Source: Coprinopsis marcescibilis
Taxonomy: Eukaryota > Basidiomycota > Agaricomycetes > Agaricales > Psathyrellaceae
Reading direction: 5' to 3'
DNA length: 64,000 bases
Assembly (NCBI GenBank): GCA_004369085.1
Contig: ML210178.1
Coordinates: 62,001 to 126,000 of the forward strand
In this document: positions 20,671 through 31,677 of the stretch, piece by piece
How the letters are laid out: each line of letters starts with the position of its first letter
Numbering within the stretch: position 1 is the stretch's first letter
The notes under the pieces: model-generated
What the model was told of the DNA's origin: nothing
What the model saw: only the letters and a program-made list of their open reading frames with translations
The model's database searches: none
Made by a program: the position numbers and the translations under genes

Positions 20671-22110
20671 CTACCCAGCGGCTGGATGTGAAGGATTGAT
20701 AAACGAGTCCTGCACCACAAATGAAGAGGATGTATTCTTCGACGTCGAAGCCTTCGCGCCGTTCTTGTTTCTAGAAAACCCAATCAAGAACCCACGAGTA
20801 AATGACAGACGCTTCGCCGGGAGAGGGCTTGGTTTAGTTGGTGTGGGTATCTTCCGTCCGGGAACGATCTTGAAAATAGAATCCACGGTCTTTGGAAGGG
20901 GCTTGTATGGCGTTGGCGGAGACTTTTCGGGTCGACGTTTGGAATTGGAGAGCTCTAGCAGGAGATCCCACCTCCGGTACCAGTTCCAAGGCCTCGTTGA
21001 GAACTCCGATAACGAAGACGACGACCTTGACGGCTGAAGGTAGATATTCCTTGCCCACGCCAAAGAAACTTCGGCGCCTTTCTGGGACATAGCCTTATCG
21101 ACCGGCCTACTGATCTCGCGACAATTGGTGCAGGGCGCCTTGGGGTCGCAGTCCAAGGGGATGTCGTCACATCTGGATGATGACGACCACGAGGATTCCC
21201 ATTCGCTTTCGCTATCCACGAGGGTCGATTCAGAATCGTCGCTGAAACCAGTGGTGGTATCAAACGAAACCTCGCTGGCCGATTCGTCGAATGCATCGTC
21301 TTCGTTATCCCCAACAGACAACGTTACCTCAGGCTCCGGAGATTTCCGAGTCCACACATGCAAATCGTGCACCCATAGAACTTTAGCAAGTGTCCAGATA
21401 GGAACATTCGCAAAGCACTGATCGGCTTCAACACAGTACTTGTCTCGCAGTGCCGCGATATCTCCCCGCCGAGGATATATCGTAAGCGGCTGAGAGTCCT
21501 CGGGCTCCTCTTCCATTGGTCCCATGGTCCGGATGTTATAAGGAGAGGTCGTCGTTTTTGATAATGTGGTCGACGAAGATGGGGATGAGTTGGATAAGGT
21601 TAAAGCATCTTGTTCCGGTTTGGCCGAAGCTGCATTCCACGCTTCTTCTTTAGATGACCAGAAGGATTTAGCATGCAACAATGCCTGTCGGGAATAGCCA
21701 TGGTGGTGGGGCTGATTCCGCTGATAGGATGCAGTATGACGAGTGGGTCTTGTGCGCGGAGAAGCTGGTGTATCTCTGTCCAACGCAAGTGGGGATGGGA
21801 GACAGGAGAACCTACGAGTGGTGGGCGGCAACGAGACCGGGATAAGCGTGGGTTTGCGTCGGGAGGGGTTGTTTAGATTGAAGGGAAAGGCGAGCCGGGA
21901 AACTGGGACGATGGTGATAGCCTTGACTGGTACCGCAGGCGATGCCAGGACACTTGCCTGATCGAGCGAGGAACCAGTTTCGGAAAGGCAAGTCGGGCCC
22001 TCCTGAAAGGGTTCCATAGAATCGACGTCCGTGGAAAGGCCTTGCGAGAGGTCAACGGATGCGTCAGAATCCCCGTGTCTGTCTGAACGAGACAAAGACG
22101 TGTTCGCCAT
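20671..22110 (-). CDS. Conserved-looking protein of unknown function, largely disordered
   Basis: An intronless frame of 479 aa. The ATG at 22110 (MANTSLSRSDRHGDS) is the first ATG; the frame stays open further upstream without one. Most of the protein is Ser/Pro/Thr-rich and probably disordered. The middle has an ordered-looking segment, TIYPRRGDIAALRDKY and following, ending near VPIWTLAKVLWVHDLHV, then an acidic Ser-rich stretch (ESEWESSWSSSSR) and a cysteine cluster CDPKAPCTNC, which could bind a metal. A second ordered block is RPWNWYRRWDLLLEL. The C-terminus is basic (KRLSFTRGFLIGFSRNKNG). I do not recognise a family. Length and codon periodicity make it a convincing gene. No signal peptide or TM. 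Confidence 0.7.
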   Translation of the reverse strand: MANTSLSRSDRHGDSDASVDLSQGLSTDVDSMEPFQEGPTCLSETGSSLDQASVLASPAVPVKAITIVPVSRLAFPFNLNNPSRRKPTLIPVSLPPTTRRFSCLPSPLALDRDTPASPRTRPTRHTASYQRNQPHHHGYSRQALLHAKSFWSSKEEAWNAASAKPEQDALTLSNSSPSSSTTLSKTTTSPYNIRTMGPMEEEPEDSQPLTIYPRRGDIAALRDKYCVEADQCFANVPIWTLAKVLWVHDLHVWTRKSPEPEVTLSVGDNEDDAFDESASEVSFDTTTGFSDDSESTLVDSESEWESSWSSSSRCDDIPLDCDPKAPCTNCREISRPVDKAMSQKGAEVSLAWARNIYLQPSRSSSSLSEFSTRPWNWYRRWDLLLELSNSKRRPEKSPPTPYKPLPKTVDSIFKIVPGRKIPTPTKPSPLPAKRLSFTRGFLIGFSRNKNGAKASTSKNTSSSFVVQDSFINPSHPAAG

Positions 22111-24002
22111 GGTATATCGTGGTGCAATCCGGCCAATTTGTGAGCGTTTGGGGAGCGTCGTTGTGAGCGGGGCGGCTGAATTATAAGAAAGAGGGTCGGA
22201 AGAGTAGAAGGTTGTCGTAAACAAGGCCTGGTCTATGAATCCCACCACTGGTGCCTGCTGGTGGTAAGGATGGTCTAGATTGTCTGACCCCTGTTCAGAG
22301 CGGACGAAAGAATCGCTGAGAGGCGGGAACTGCTCTAGAGATATGTTCGGAGACTCTCTCTGTCATGAACAGGTGCTAGTGTCCTAGGCGTTGATGAAAA
22401 TAGGGAAATGGATTTGTGTCATATCCTGTTAACAGTCATGCTGACGGTTACGAAGGCAGGAATTGTGGACGGTCACTGGAACATACAGATTTCCAGGATG
22501 GTTTGATGTTGAACTGAGGAGGTCTAGAATATTGAAAGTGAGACAGAAAAATAAGCTGGACGGCTGGGTTGGCCTGTGGCCGTCGCCGGTGGGGGGTTTG
22601 TGTTAAGAAACATCATCATCGGTTGTCTAAATAATATATACAACACCGTGTGAATCCGACTCGGGATCAATCACCGCCATGCCGCCCCACCGCAACAGCC
22701 ATCCCTTGGCTTCTACCGTCACCGCCATCCATGTCAGAAGTGATATTGTGAAAAATTCAGAAAAATCACATCCCGCAGTTCCCAAAAATTCCGCTAATTT
22801 CTTGAAGAAACCGCCCACAGAAACCCTCAGGAGGCTCACCGTTTAATTTCAAGTTAACCTAGCCAGCCACAAACGTTGGTCCAGGTCGATCACAATCGAC
22901 CGCTACCTTTCCTCTGAACCCCAAAATGGTCCATACATGGCCCTGTATCGTAACCATTCTTGTGAAGGTGTGAAAACGTGACGAAACGTCAACCCTCTTT
23001 CAGTGCCTGTGGATGGAGCCCTCATCATCAGCTGGACAAACTCGATGATTCTTTCCCCGGTCGGATCATCAGACTCAAGTAAACGAAAGCAGGCAGAGAG
23101 CAGGCAACTGCCAGAAGCATTAGCTCAACTAGGTAGTTGCACAAGAGTGGGAATGTGCTCCCTTCCAAAAGACCACCACTGTGGAGTCGCCGAGTATTAT
23201 TAGTCATGACTGCGACGGCAGAGGCCACCAGTTAATCGGAAAGACACTACCCAAGCTCAAGCTCGAAGATTTCAATTACTGGAAACATCAAATGTGGGGT
23301 AGGAATGGCGTAGTATGCATCATCCCTATCATTATATATCGTCATTAGATCCAAGTTAAAGCTTTAAGGAGTATGTGTCTAAATTTACAGGAATTGTACA
23401 CATTATAGTGTTGTTCGTGAAGTAGAGTTCATCAAGAGTTCATGAAAATCGTTCAAAGTTCGTGAGGTCATAGACAGTAAAACCCTCGCCTTCTCTAGTC
23501 TAGTCTTTGGCAGCCGTCCAAAGGATTGCACAAGCCCCCTTCACGTGTGCCAGCCGTAATCGCCGCAAGTTCGTATCATGCCAAAACTGCGCAAGCTAAA
23601 TGTGTAGCTTGCTTTCAGCGCCGAACCAGAGTCATGTGCACCGTCTAAACGTTGCATGGTTGTGATTCATTTGCATGAATCTCGATCGAGGAATCCACCT
23701 TCCTTCCGATCCATGAGTGTGGGCCAGCCACAGAGCGCTCTCAGCTCTACCTTCCGCCGATGTAGCAGGTCGAAGAGGTATATCAGCCCCAGAGATCGTC
23801 GTCTGGTGAGTGAGGGTACCAGATAGCTCCTTCCATCTAAAAGTGTCCGCGTAGTCCTTGGGTTCATGGCCACAGCGTTACGGTAGCGTGTCGGAGATTG
23901 TGTGGTCGTAATCGTCGAAAGAGAAAGAGAAAGAGAATGGGGAGAAATGTCGTCAAGAAAATAGCGAGGGTCCGTTCAGTCGCGCACCATAGCCATGCAG
24001 CC
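22111..24002. other. Long intergenic region upstream of the 20671-22110 gene
   Basis: About 1.9 kb with only short open frames. It contains the TTCnnGAA cluster at 23414-23466, reported separately. No transposon ends or RNA gene seen. Confidence 0.5.
23414..23466. promoter_or_regulatory. Cluster of heat-shock-element-like inverted TTC/GAA units
   Basis: TTCGTGAA (23414), TTCATCAA (23428), TTCATGAA (23439) and TTCGTGAG (23459) occur within 53 bp. Two are perfect TTCnnGAA palindromes, the basic arrangement of heat shock factor sites. It lies 1.3 kb upstream of the ATG at 22110 and 0.54 kb downstream of the gene ending at 24003, so its target is unclear. Confidence 0.35.
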
Positions 24003-24837
24003 CTAGACCCCGCCATACTTCCGGGCCATCGTTTGAGAGTCCAAAACCAGAAGGAGCTGCTGCTGGTTCTCCGTATTGGTGCCCATATGAACGATATCCC
24101 CGACAGCAACCGGACATGTGCCTCTCGCATAAGCGACGTTCGCGACAAGCTGCTGATCGGCGCGTCGGATTGTAATCTTGACGGTATGACCCAGCGAAAT
24201 CGCCAACGAGCGCAAGATAGTCCTCGGATTCGTCTGTATAAAGTGAAAATACGGTGAACCCACAAGACCCGCGCTTAGCTGAACCTGCGCGTCGACGGTG
24301 TTGGCTGCACGTACACAATCGAAAACAAGCTTCGTAAGGAACCAGCGCCAAAGGATTGCAGGAGGCAGACGTACGAGTGTATCCTTGGCTGGGTCTGTAA
24401 GCGCCTGAGAAAGCAAGGGTGCTGATCCTCCAGACATAGTATCCATCAGGGTGGGTGGGGGCCGACAACGAGAACCGGACGCGTTGTATTGCTTGCTGGG
24501 GCTGGCCATACATCGATGGCCCGATGTCGACGTGCACATCGTGGTCGAATTCGTAAGAGCCAAAAGAGAGCCTCCCCCGTCCACGCCCATCGACTACATG
24601 GTGGAATGGGAATCCCATAGGCAAATTCGACAGTACACCATGATTAAGATCGTTTTGGAGCCTGGTCTTGACCTGCAGCACTGTGTCCGACCAGTCGGAG
24701 CTAAGAAGCATATGTGAAGGAGAAAAGTGCATGGATGGTTTGGCGCTTTCTCGTTTCTTGCTGCTATAGGAGTCGATATTGCCGTGGCCGTTGTCGGTGT
24801 GGATCGCTGGGTAACGAGAGTCGTGAATGTACTTCAT
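24003..24837 (-). CDS. Hypothetical protein, two exons
   Basis: Exons 24375-24837 and 24003-24304 (minus), 254 aa. The intron (70 nt, GTACGT...GTGCAG) joins GYT to PNTVDAQVQL in frame. The N-terminal half has a low-complexity start (MKYIHDSRYPAIHTDNGHG) and a beta-rich appearance (GRLSFGSYEFDHDVHVDIG, IQRVRFSLSAP). The C-terminal half reads VGSPYFHFIQTNPRTILRSLAISLGHTV and ends SQTMARKYGGV. No signal peptide, TM helix or catalytic motif is visible and I do not recognise the family. Alternating hydrophobic residues suggest an all-beta fold. The model is supported by exact phase closure. Confidence 0.65.
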
Positions 24838-25877
24838 GGCGAATTAAATGCTTTGTGGGTGCGTCTAGCGCAAGTCTATAAGAGTTTTAAGATATAAAGG
24901 CAGAGAGGAGGAAAAGAAGGAACGCCGACTGGCGGCAGCTGGAACTGAGTCGACTGGCCTACTCTGATTTCTCTCCAGGTTATAAACGCAGGCGCAGACA
25001 AAAGCAGACGTTGTATAGCACACGAACAAGGCGTACTGGCAACCCTGTTGCGAGATCTTCCTGTTACAAAAATACTTTGATTGCGCGTATGCGCCTTCAA
25101 CCAACAATAAACAAGGCGGTTACTTTAAAGCTGACGTACCTTCCTTCACCGCCAGTTGTTGCCTTAGCAGCAGGCGGAGCTGGCATTGCCTGCGCGGCAT
25201 CCAGATGAAAGCTGGAAGATATACAGTGCGCAATGCATGAATGAAAGATAGAAAAGAGTGGGCAGTTTTCGACTTGACTGAAGCGGAATGAACGCCGTCG
25301 CAATCAGCCTGAGTACTGGCACACAAGGTTAGGGAAAAGAAGCAACAACCTCCGCCGCAGACAAGATCAAAACGGCTCGGAGGCCAAGTTGTCACATCAA
25401 TCAAACTGGCACCCACAAACCTCTAAATGTGGATCAACACCGACCGTGGCTTGGCTTTTCAATTGCTTGTTTTATTTTGCGAGATAATAAACAAGAAATT
25501 TGGCTGGGCCCGCCATTCCTCAACCAGCGTACACACTGGATACGACCTTCATTCTCCTTACGTCGGCATGTTGTGTCTGACCCCTACACTAGACGTGACA
25601 GATTCAGAGACAATTGAATTGAACGCTTTTCTCTTTCTATCGATGTCAGCTGACAGTGCTCAGTGGAGAACAATGACGACCTTCCCGTGGCTGCGCTAAT
25701 TTGTCGGATCGTTCACCTTCGCAACTCCGTGAAAATCGATGGGCGCCCAAGCAGGTTGATGATCCAACACCATTGCTTGACGAATGATATAGCAGTGTCG
25801 TTATTATTGCAATCCATCAAATATCATATCAATTGTTTGGAAAAAGGATTGGTCTCATCCCCTGACTTGTCAGGATA
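24838..25877. other. Intergenic
   Basis: About 1 kb between two minus-strand genes. A short minus-strand segment around 25155-25205 (MPAPPAAKATTGGEG then a GTACGT donor) could be a first exon, but I could not attach a convincing second exon. Confidence 0.4.
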
Positions 25878-27834
25878 TCATTCACTGGTTTTCTGTGCCC
25901 AGTAGCTTCCGGAAGGCCATTCATATGCTGCTATGCTATCTTTGTGCATCTCGATGCTATGTAACAATACCAGTATCAGTCTCAGAGTAATAGAGAAATG
26001 GAAGATAGCTTCCCTGTACCCTTCATCAGGATTAGTAGGGACATTGTAGCGGCCCTGAGGATTGATCGAACATGGGTTCTTGAAATGTTCGTGAAGATGG
26101 TCGACGTATTCCAGAACATTTCTCTCCATCGAGCCCGAGATGGAGATATAATCAATCAAGCTGGATTCCAGTATGTTTAGTTCAACCTATGACCTGGAAG
26201 TGAATGGGATTGCACCTGAGGTGGATGACATATTCGCAAAGGCCTACACCTCCTGCGTGTGGACAGACAAGAATTCCATATCTACGGAGAATGGTTTTGT
26301 TCAAAGGCCAACCTGAAACGGACAAGGCATACTCACTTGGCTGCCATTAATAAGACACTCAAAACCTCGGTGACCCCAGCCAGTCTACAAGAATCAATCT
26401 GGGCAACATCAATTGCATCCGCTTGGATAAGTTGCTTGAACACTACGCGATTGTGAGCGTGCTCCCCAGTGGCAACTCCGATTCCGTAAGGTTTCAATGC
26501 CCTCCGAATCGTGCCGTGCCCCAGTACATCATCCGGGGCAGTTGGCTCTTCGATAAACCTAGATGCAGCAAGCATAAAACATCAATTCATACGGAAAGTG
26601 TAAATCCACCGACCAAGGTTTGATGCTGGCGAGCCCTTTGACATAGTCGATAGCCTCACTTACATCCCAAACTTGGTTCGCATCGATCATAAGGACGGCG
26701 CCTGTGGGTCCTGCATTCTTCCCTCTCAAGGAATGGCTAGATGGGTCTCCAGGCGCAACGCCCTTCGGCAGATATTGAGGATCGTCAATGATAGACCGGA
26801 TCAACGTTCCTCGCCGAATATCATCAGCTTGGTTAGCGCCAACCTTCATCTTGAAATGATTGAAACCGCCGGCCACAGCTTCTTTGGTGAGCTTGACAAT
26901 TTTTTCGTCGCTATAGCCGAGCCAGCCAGCGGAGGTAACATATGCGGGATATCTAAGCGCATATGATATCAGTTACGCGCTATAGGAACGAGGCCCTTAC
27001 CCAAGCTTTCGGACCTCCTTTTCACGCTCTGCCTTTCCATCCGCCTTGTCTTTCAAGAGGGCTAAAGCCTCATCTTTGGTGATAGCATCCGAGATGTATC
27101 GGAACGTAGCGGCATTGACGAGCTCTTCCTGTATAATTGAATCAGAACGTTTGATTAGAGATGCGGACGGGATTTTCTTGCCGGAGTGAAATCGATGATT
27201 AGCTTCCAAAGAGGTTTCTTCCGAGAACGAGCGAACATATCCCACAAAGCGTTATTGACTGCGCCTGTCGCGATATGAATGACGCCCTTCTCCGGGCCAA
27301 TCCTGCATGATAGTCCAGCCGTCCACCAATGGTATGCAAATCATTGAGCTCACCATCTTAGCTGTGGATCAGCCAGCAAGTAGTCCCAAGCACTCCCCAT
27401 ATCCGAGAATAGATCCTCTGTGTCCTTCCCGACCAGTCGCTTGGACACCTCTTTGATTGCTGCACATACCTGTCCACGACTCGGATCAGCTATCAAAGGG
27501 AATTTATAAGACAACTGAGATACAAACGATTTCATTTCCTCGGCCGATCGTGAACGTCATTCCGTGCCCAACCAGACTCGAGTCGGTAAACAAGGTCACA
27601 TAGGCAGAGGAATAGTCGCAGTCGGTATTCCTAGAGAAAAACAGTGCCAGAGTGAGATGATTGAAGCTTTCATGTGTGCACGACACGAACATAGCGTCCG
27701 TTCCATCTCCTGTAAGAGATGTCGGGAACCTAACATCTATGCGGTATTTCTCAATAATCAGATTCAAGTTAATCCAGCATTCGAGAATGATTTCTTTGCT
27801 TACCGTGCGTTTCGAAACCTGTAATCTTCGTCAT
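25878..27834 (-). CDS. L-fuconate dehydratase-like enolase superfamily enzyme (ENOSF1-type)
   Basis: Eleven exons (minus): 27804-27834, 27691-27736, 27528-27630, 27354-27469, 27182-27302, 27001-27128, 26614-26952, 26337-26558, 26216-26281, 26020-26160, 25878-25956. They give 463 aa, close to human ENOSF1 (443). The N-terminal capping domain starts [18 protein letters not shown]. The barrel carries the family's catalytic set: KMK (HFKMKVGAN) as the KxK acid/base pair, Asp of [10 protein letters not shown], Glu of FIEEPT, Glu of ATGEH as Mg ligands, and the His of [12 protein letters not shown]. The enzyme removes water from sugar acids such as L-fuconate to give 2-keto-3-deoxy acids. The exact substrate within the family is inferred only from overall similarity. 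Intron 5 (27129-27181) has a GC-AG splice pair. All residues needed are present, so the enzyme should be active. Confidence 0.93.
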
Positions 27835-28605
27835 CGGCGGCACTGTTGTGGTTATTTGCGCGGCCTCGCTCGAGCTTCTGGCTGCCTCGCAAAGCAGATG
27901 GTTCTGTCAAGATCGGGATGATAATGTACATACCCCGAAGGAGCTCAGCTATTTCATTTCAGGAGAAGTGTCGCCCTGTGACCGAAAGAATCCAAGGAGC
28001 TGAATAAGGCGGCGTTTTCGAAGTCACCGGAGTAAGTTGGGATCAAGGGCCTACAGGGGCCTACGCGTGCTCTATTCGTTGTCCGTTCTAAGCGCGGTGC
28101 TCAAGTCTTTGGGGCGACGAAAAGCTTCGAAACATACAGAAATTGCTCAGGAATTCAGAGTCCGATTTCCTCCGAATGATTCTCGGAGCATGGAGTTCTT
28201 TCATGGTTGGCAGCAATGCGTGGTCCCCGACGTGCTCATTCTATTCAGAAGCCCCACTGAGAGAGTCTGTGATAGCACACCACCACCACCACCACCACCA
28301 CCACCACCACCACCACCACGGGAAAAAGCGCAGTGCATGAAGTACGGTGAAGTGGTGGTACATGCTCGCTGGGCACTACTACACTAGGCAGTAGTTTTCT
28401 GCAAGGTGAGCCCACAGGAACGAGCGACAGGGACTTAATACTAGACACACAGTCTCCCGTTAGATTTACTGTCACGGTACATGAACTCTGGTCTTATCTC
28501 CGAGCGAGACAGCGACCTGCATCTGGACTGTCACGTCAACGAAGTCAGACGCAAGTGGCGTTAATCATATTTGTGCAACAGAACTCCGCAGATCGGGACG
28601 AGTAT
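27835..28605. other. Intergenic with a CAC microsatellite
   Basis: About 770 bp upstream of the dehydratase and downstream of the seven-TM gene. Apart from the (CAC)14 tract at 28278-28319 nothing is recognisable. Confidence 0.5.
28278..28319. repeat. (CAC)14 microsatellite
   Basis: Fourteen uninterrupted CAC units (42 bp). Frames crossing it read as poly-His or poly-Pro but show no other coding character, so it is treated as intergenic. Confidence 0.95.
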
Positions 28606-30151
28606 TCAAGTTAACCTAGACTTCACCACTGAGCCCTTGTTCTCGGTCACTGCATCGATTTCTGAGATACAACCGTCGCCACTCTGGATGGTATCAGCGT
28701 TTCTGAAAACGAGGTCATGTAGTGGGTTATGCTTCTGATGACAGCTTGTATTAGCCTGGTTACTTTGTATGGCAATGATAGTAGGTCCAGAAATACATAC
28801 CTGAGCTTGCCTTGCGGTATTACCCCCACTAAACGGTGCCGCGGCTGGGGGTGCGGCCCGACGGTTCGATGTCAGTGTTGTGCTGAGAGGCCGGTTCAAC
28901 TTAAATAACCAGTGGAGCCTGTTTACGACTACTAACTGGAGTTCCACATCATCTGTTGAATCGAAATTTGTGAGCCTTCGGACCGCACGACATGCGACTA
29001 TCTGCCTCGGAAGTCTATCAATATTCCTGGATTTCTGAGAAATCATAGAGAAGCTGATGTTACCCACCGTACAAAAAACAATCGCCGGGATGTTGAACAT
29101 GATCGTCATGAACTGGCTGAGATCCAAGAGCATAAAAACTGTGGCAACGAGGTTGAAAATAAACCTAGCATGTAAAAGCGTATTAGTCGATCTCATGAAA
29201 GACAGATTATGGACTTACGCCGTAATAAAGTAAATCAAACCATCCTCAAACAACATCTTCGACAACCTTCGCGTTCTCGTCAACCGCTCCAATCTGATGT
29301 TGAGCACAGGAGGACGAGGCAATTGGCGCAATTTGTAAGTGTTCATCAGCAGCACTAGTAGGTCGAAACACATTGAATAGATGAAGATAGGGGCAAGAAC
29401 AGGACTTTTGGCTTCTGTGATCATACAACCGGCCCCTTCGACCCAAGTGGCGTTCAATCTCACACCTCGGAGTATGAGACTCCAATGTCCAAGCGTGACG
29501 AGCACCAGTGCAATGATAACCCATCGGTTGTGCCCCCAAATCGCGACGCTGTAAGGGTTGTGTTGAGTCGATCAACCCCAGCAGATAGGCGCTCACGTAC
29601 GTTCGAATGGCAAGGTTGATACTTGCGAGACCGGAAGCCGAATCCCCTGCAATCGGCGCAAATTCGACCAATCGTTGACAATTGATTTCTCTGAGGCGTC
29701 CGGTTATATTTATGCAGCGCGGCGAGATGGGTATTTAAGTGGGCGCACGTTGTTGAACTGACAAGAATAACCCTGAAGGAACGTCGTTAGAGTTCATTGC
29801 CTAGTATCTAGAGGGTTATCACGTACGTCCCAATCATCAGAAACAGTGTGAGATATCTGTTGGCGAAGTAAAAAACCTGGATGATTTAAATGAGTGCCAA
29901 AGGCCCAGTGGATCTTCGTCTGTCCCGCTCACTAATGGCCAGCGAAAACGTTTGTCGCCTCGGATGAGTGCTAATTCAAAGTCAAGTGATAAGAACCATT
30001 CCCAACTAGTAAAGGTGGATGACTAGTCAGATTATTGACCCAGAACTGGTGGCGAGGGATCGTACCCATAGAGCCCGAAGAGGCCATGATTGAGATACGC
30101 AAACGCTACATTCTGCTGCTCGATCTGCGCAGGGGATCGCCAGTCTACCAT
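28606..30151 (-). CDS. Seven-transmembrane protein of the basidiomycete DUF6533/6534-like type
   Basis: Exons recognised (minus): 30066-30151, 29933-30005, 29827-29876, 29749-29772, 29601-29690, 29219-29548, then 29164 downward with a less certain end, and a last exon ending at the TGA at 28606. The start MVDWRSPAQIEQQ is followed by GLYGWEWFLSLDFELALIRGDKRFRWPL, FYFANRYLTLFLMIG, SGLASINLAIRT, VAIWGHNRWVIIAL, LAPIFIYSMCFDLLVLLMNTY and FNLVATVFMLLDLSQFMTIMF, with IVACRAVRRLTNF at the end of the last helix. This order is characteristic of a large basidiomycete membrane family of GPCR-like topology with no established ligand. The cytosolic tail is polar. The splice at the junction near 28926 (after VELQ) is unresolved. 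A TATA-like TATATATA lies near 30300. Confidence 0.75.
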
Positions 30152-31319
30152 GGGCGACTGTCAACAGGTGGAGATACTGCAGTGTTGGTTAGCTGGGGTG
30201 GGCATCTCAACCCGTCATTCTAATCCAGGTTTATAAGCTTGTGACAGAGTAAGATTTCGTTTAGTCTAGTAGAACGTCAACGTCAGCTTATCGGCAAGTA
30301 TATATATAAGTAGTATCGTGTCTATGCCTACTGACACGGGGGTGTTCGGTTCCGAGTGTACTGGGTTTGACTAGTCAGAAACGAGACTCAGTGAAATGGA
30401 GTCTCGTCCAGATTAGCCATATTGAGGGGACATAAACAGTAACGCCTTACTGGTATTGGTGGGCTTCTCCGAAAGACAAATTTAACGGCGGAGAAAGTCG
30501 TTACTGATCCTGTCCCACATGTTCTTAGACTAAGAAAAGTTGAACGATCTGCGCTTCGCAAGTCTTACGGGCATACAGTTAGAGAGGATTCTCATGGCCA
30601 TCCATCCAATGGAGGCGCGTACTAGTAATCCAGGCCATTAGGCTGTGGTTCAAATGGTCAATCATGCACTCCGACGCTACCTATTTTCGCAAAGAATAGG
30701 CCATCTGTCGTGCCTAAGTATGGTCTCTTGAATAGACCAGAAGTCCGGATTTCCAAGTATAGGCTGGGCAGTGAGATCTGTGACTGAGCTCGTCGTTACA
30801 ACTGTTTGATCTCGAGTCCGACCTTACCGCAGGACAGGACAGAGCTTTCGAGGTGCATCATTAGTGTTTTCATCGGCAGGAGATGTGTTCGGCTCTCAAG
30901 GAGGAAGGGGAACTTTCACTTTCAGTAAGAGGTAATTTTACCACTGCCGCGTTGCAGTTCACCTAATGTTCGATTCTGGAATGGTGTTCGACTGGACAAT
31001 CACTAAGTATATTTAGTTCAAGGACCCTGGATATAAGTGTGTGCATGCCCATACCAGCAATTTCTGTCGTCACTTCCAGATGCAAGGACCCAAAAAACGG
31101 CTCTCCTCTTTCTCCTTCAGCTCTTGAAGTTGTAAACATGTAAGACCCTATCTGGATTCTGCGTGCAATTAAACGCTATGAAACGCCAAACCTTCGCTCC
31201 CGGGAGTAACATGTGGCATGGGCAGGTGTACAAATTGTAGAAATCCTCTCGTCGTTGATGGCAAATGTCGATGATGATCAAATGATGGACAAAGAGCGGG
31301 ACTGCGGCCTTTATTACTA
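30152..31319. other. Intergenic left of the transposon
   Basis: About 1.2 kb. TATATATATAAG at 30298-30309 may serve the seven-TM gene on the minus strand. Nothing else is recognisable. Confidence 0.45.
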
Positions 31320-31347
31320 AGGTAGTTATCAGCGGAATCGGGCACCC
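31320..31347 (+). repeat. Left terminal inverted repeat
   Basis: 28 bp, identical to the reverse complement of 32521-32548; preceded by TA. Confidence 0.92.
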
Positions 31348-31677
31348 CCTTACATAATCCAAACCTGCCAACGACAACGAGTGAAATTGGCACATTACAC
31401 TTGACATGTACAATAATCTAAGCACTAGGAAAGATGCATTTAGCTTCAATGAGGCTTTCCTAGAAGACAGAATTAAAATTGGACTTTTTTTACTTGACTT
31501 ATTGAGCATTTTTTTTTTATTACAGAAAACATCGAGAATGCTCATTTGAGCTCATTTGAGAGATGGTTCAAAAATCCCGCCTCTCGATTTGGCGCGTCAC
31601 GTGACCTCGGATAGGGGCGCGAACATGAGGTCTGGCACAGAAAATCGGCTGCACAACGCTCATACCTCGACGAAAAA

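Noticed and set aside
28143..28387. Open frames encoding poly-His or poly-Pro across the CAC repeat
   Set aside because: They exist only because a trinucleotide repeat has no stop codons; the flanks have no coding character.
31117..31545. 142-codon minus-strand frame overlapping the left end of the transposon
   Set aside because: It crosses the terminal inverted repeat boundary and shows no domain or codon bias.
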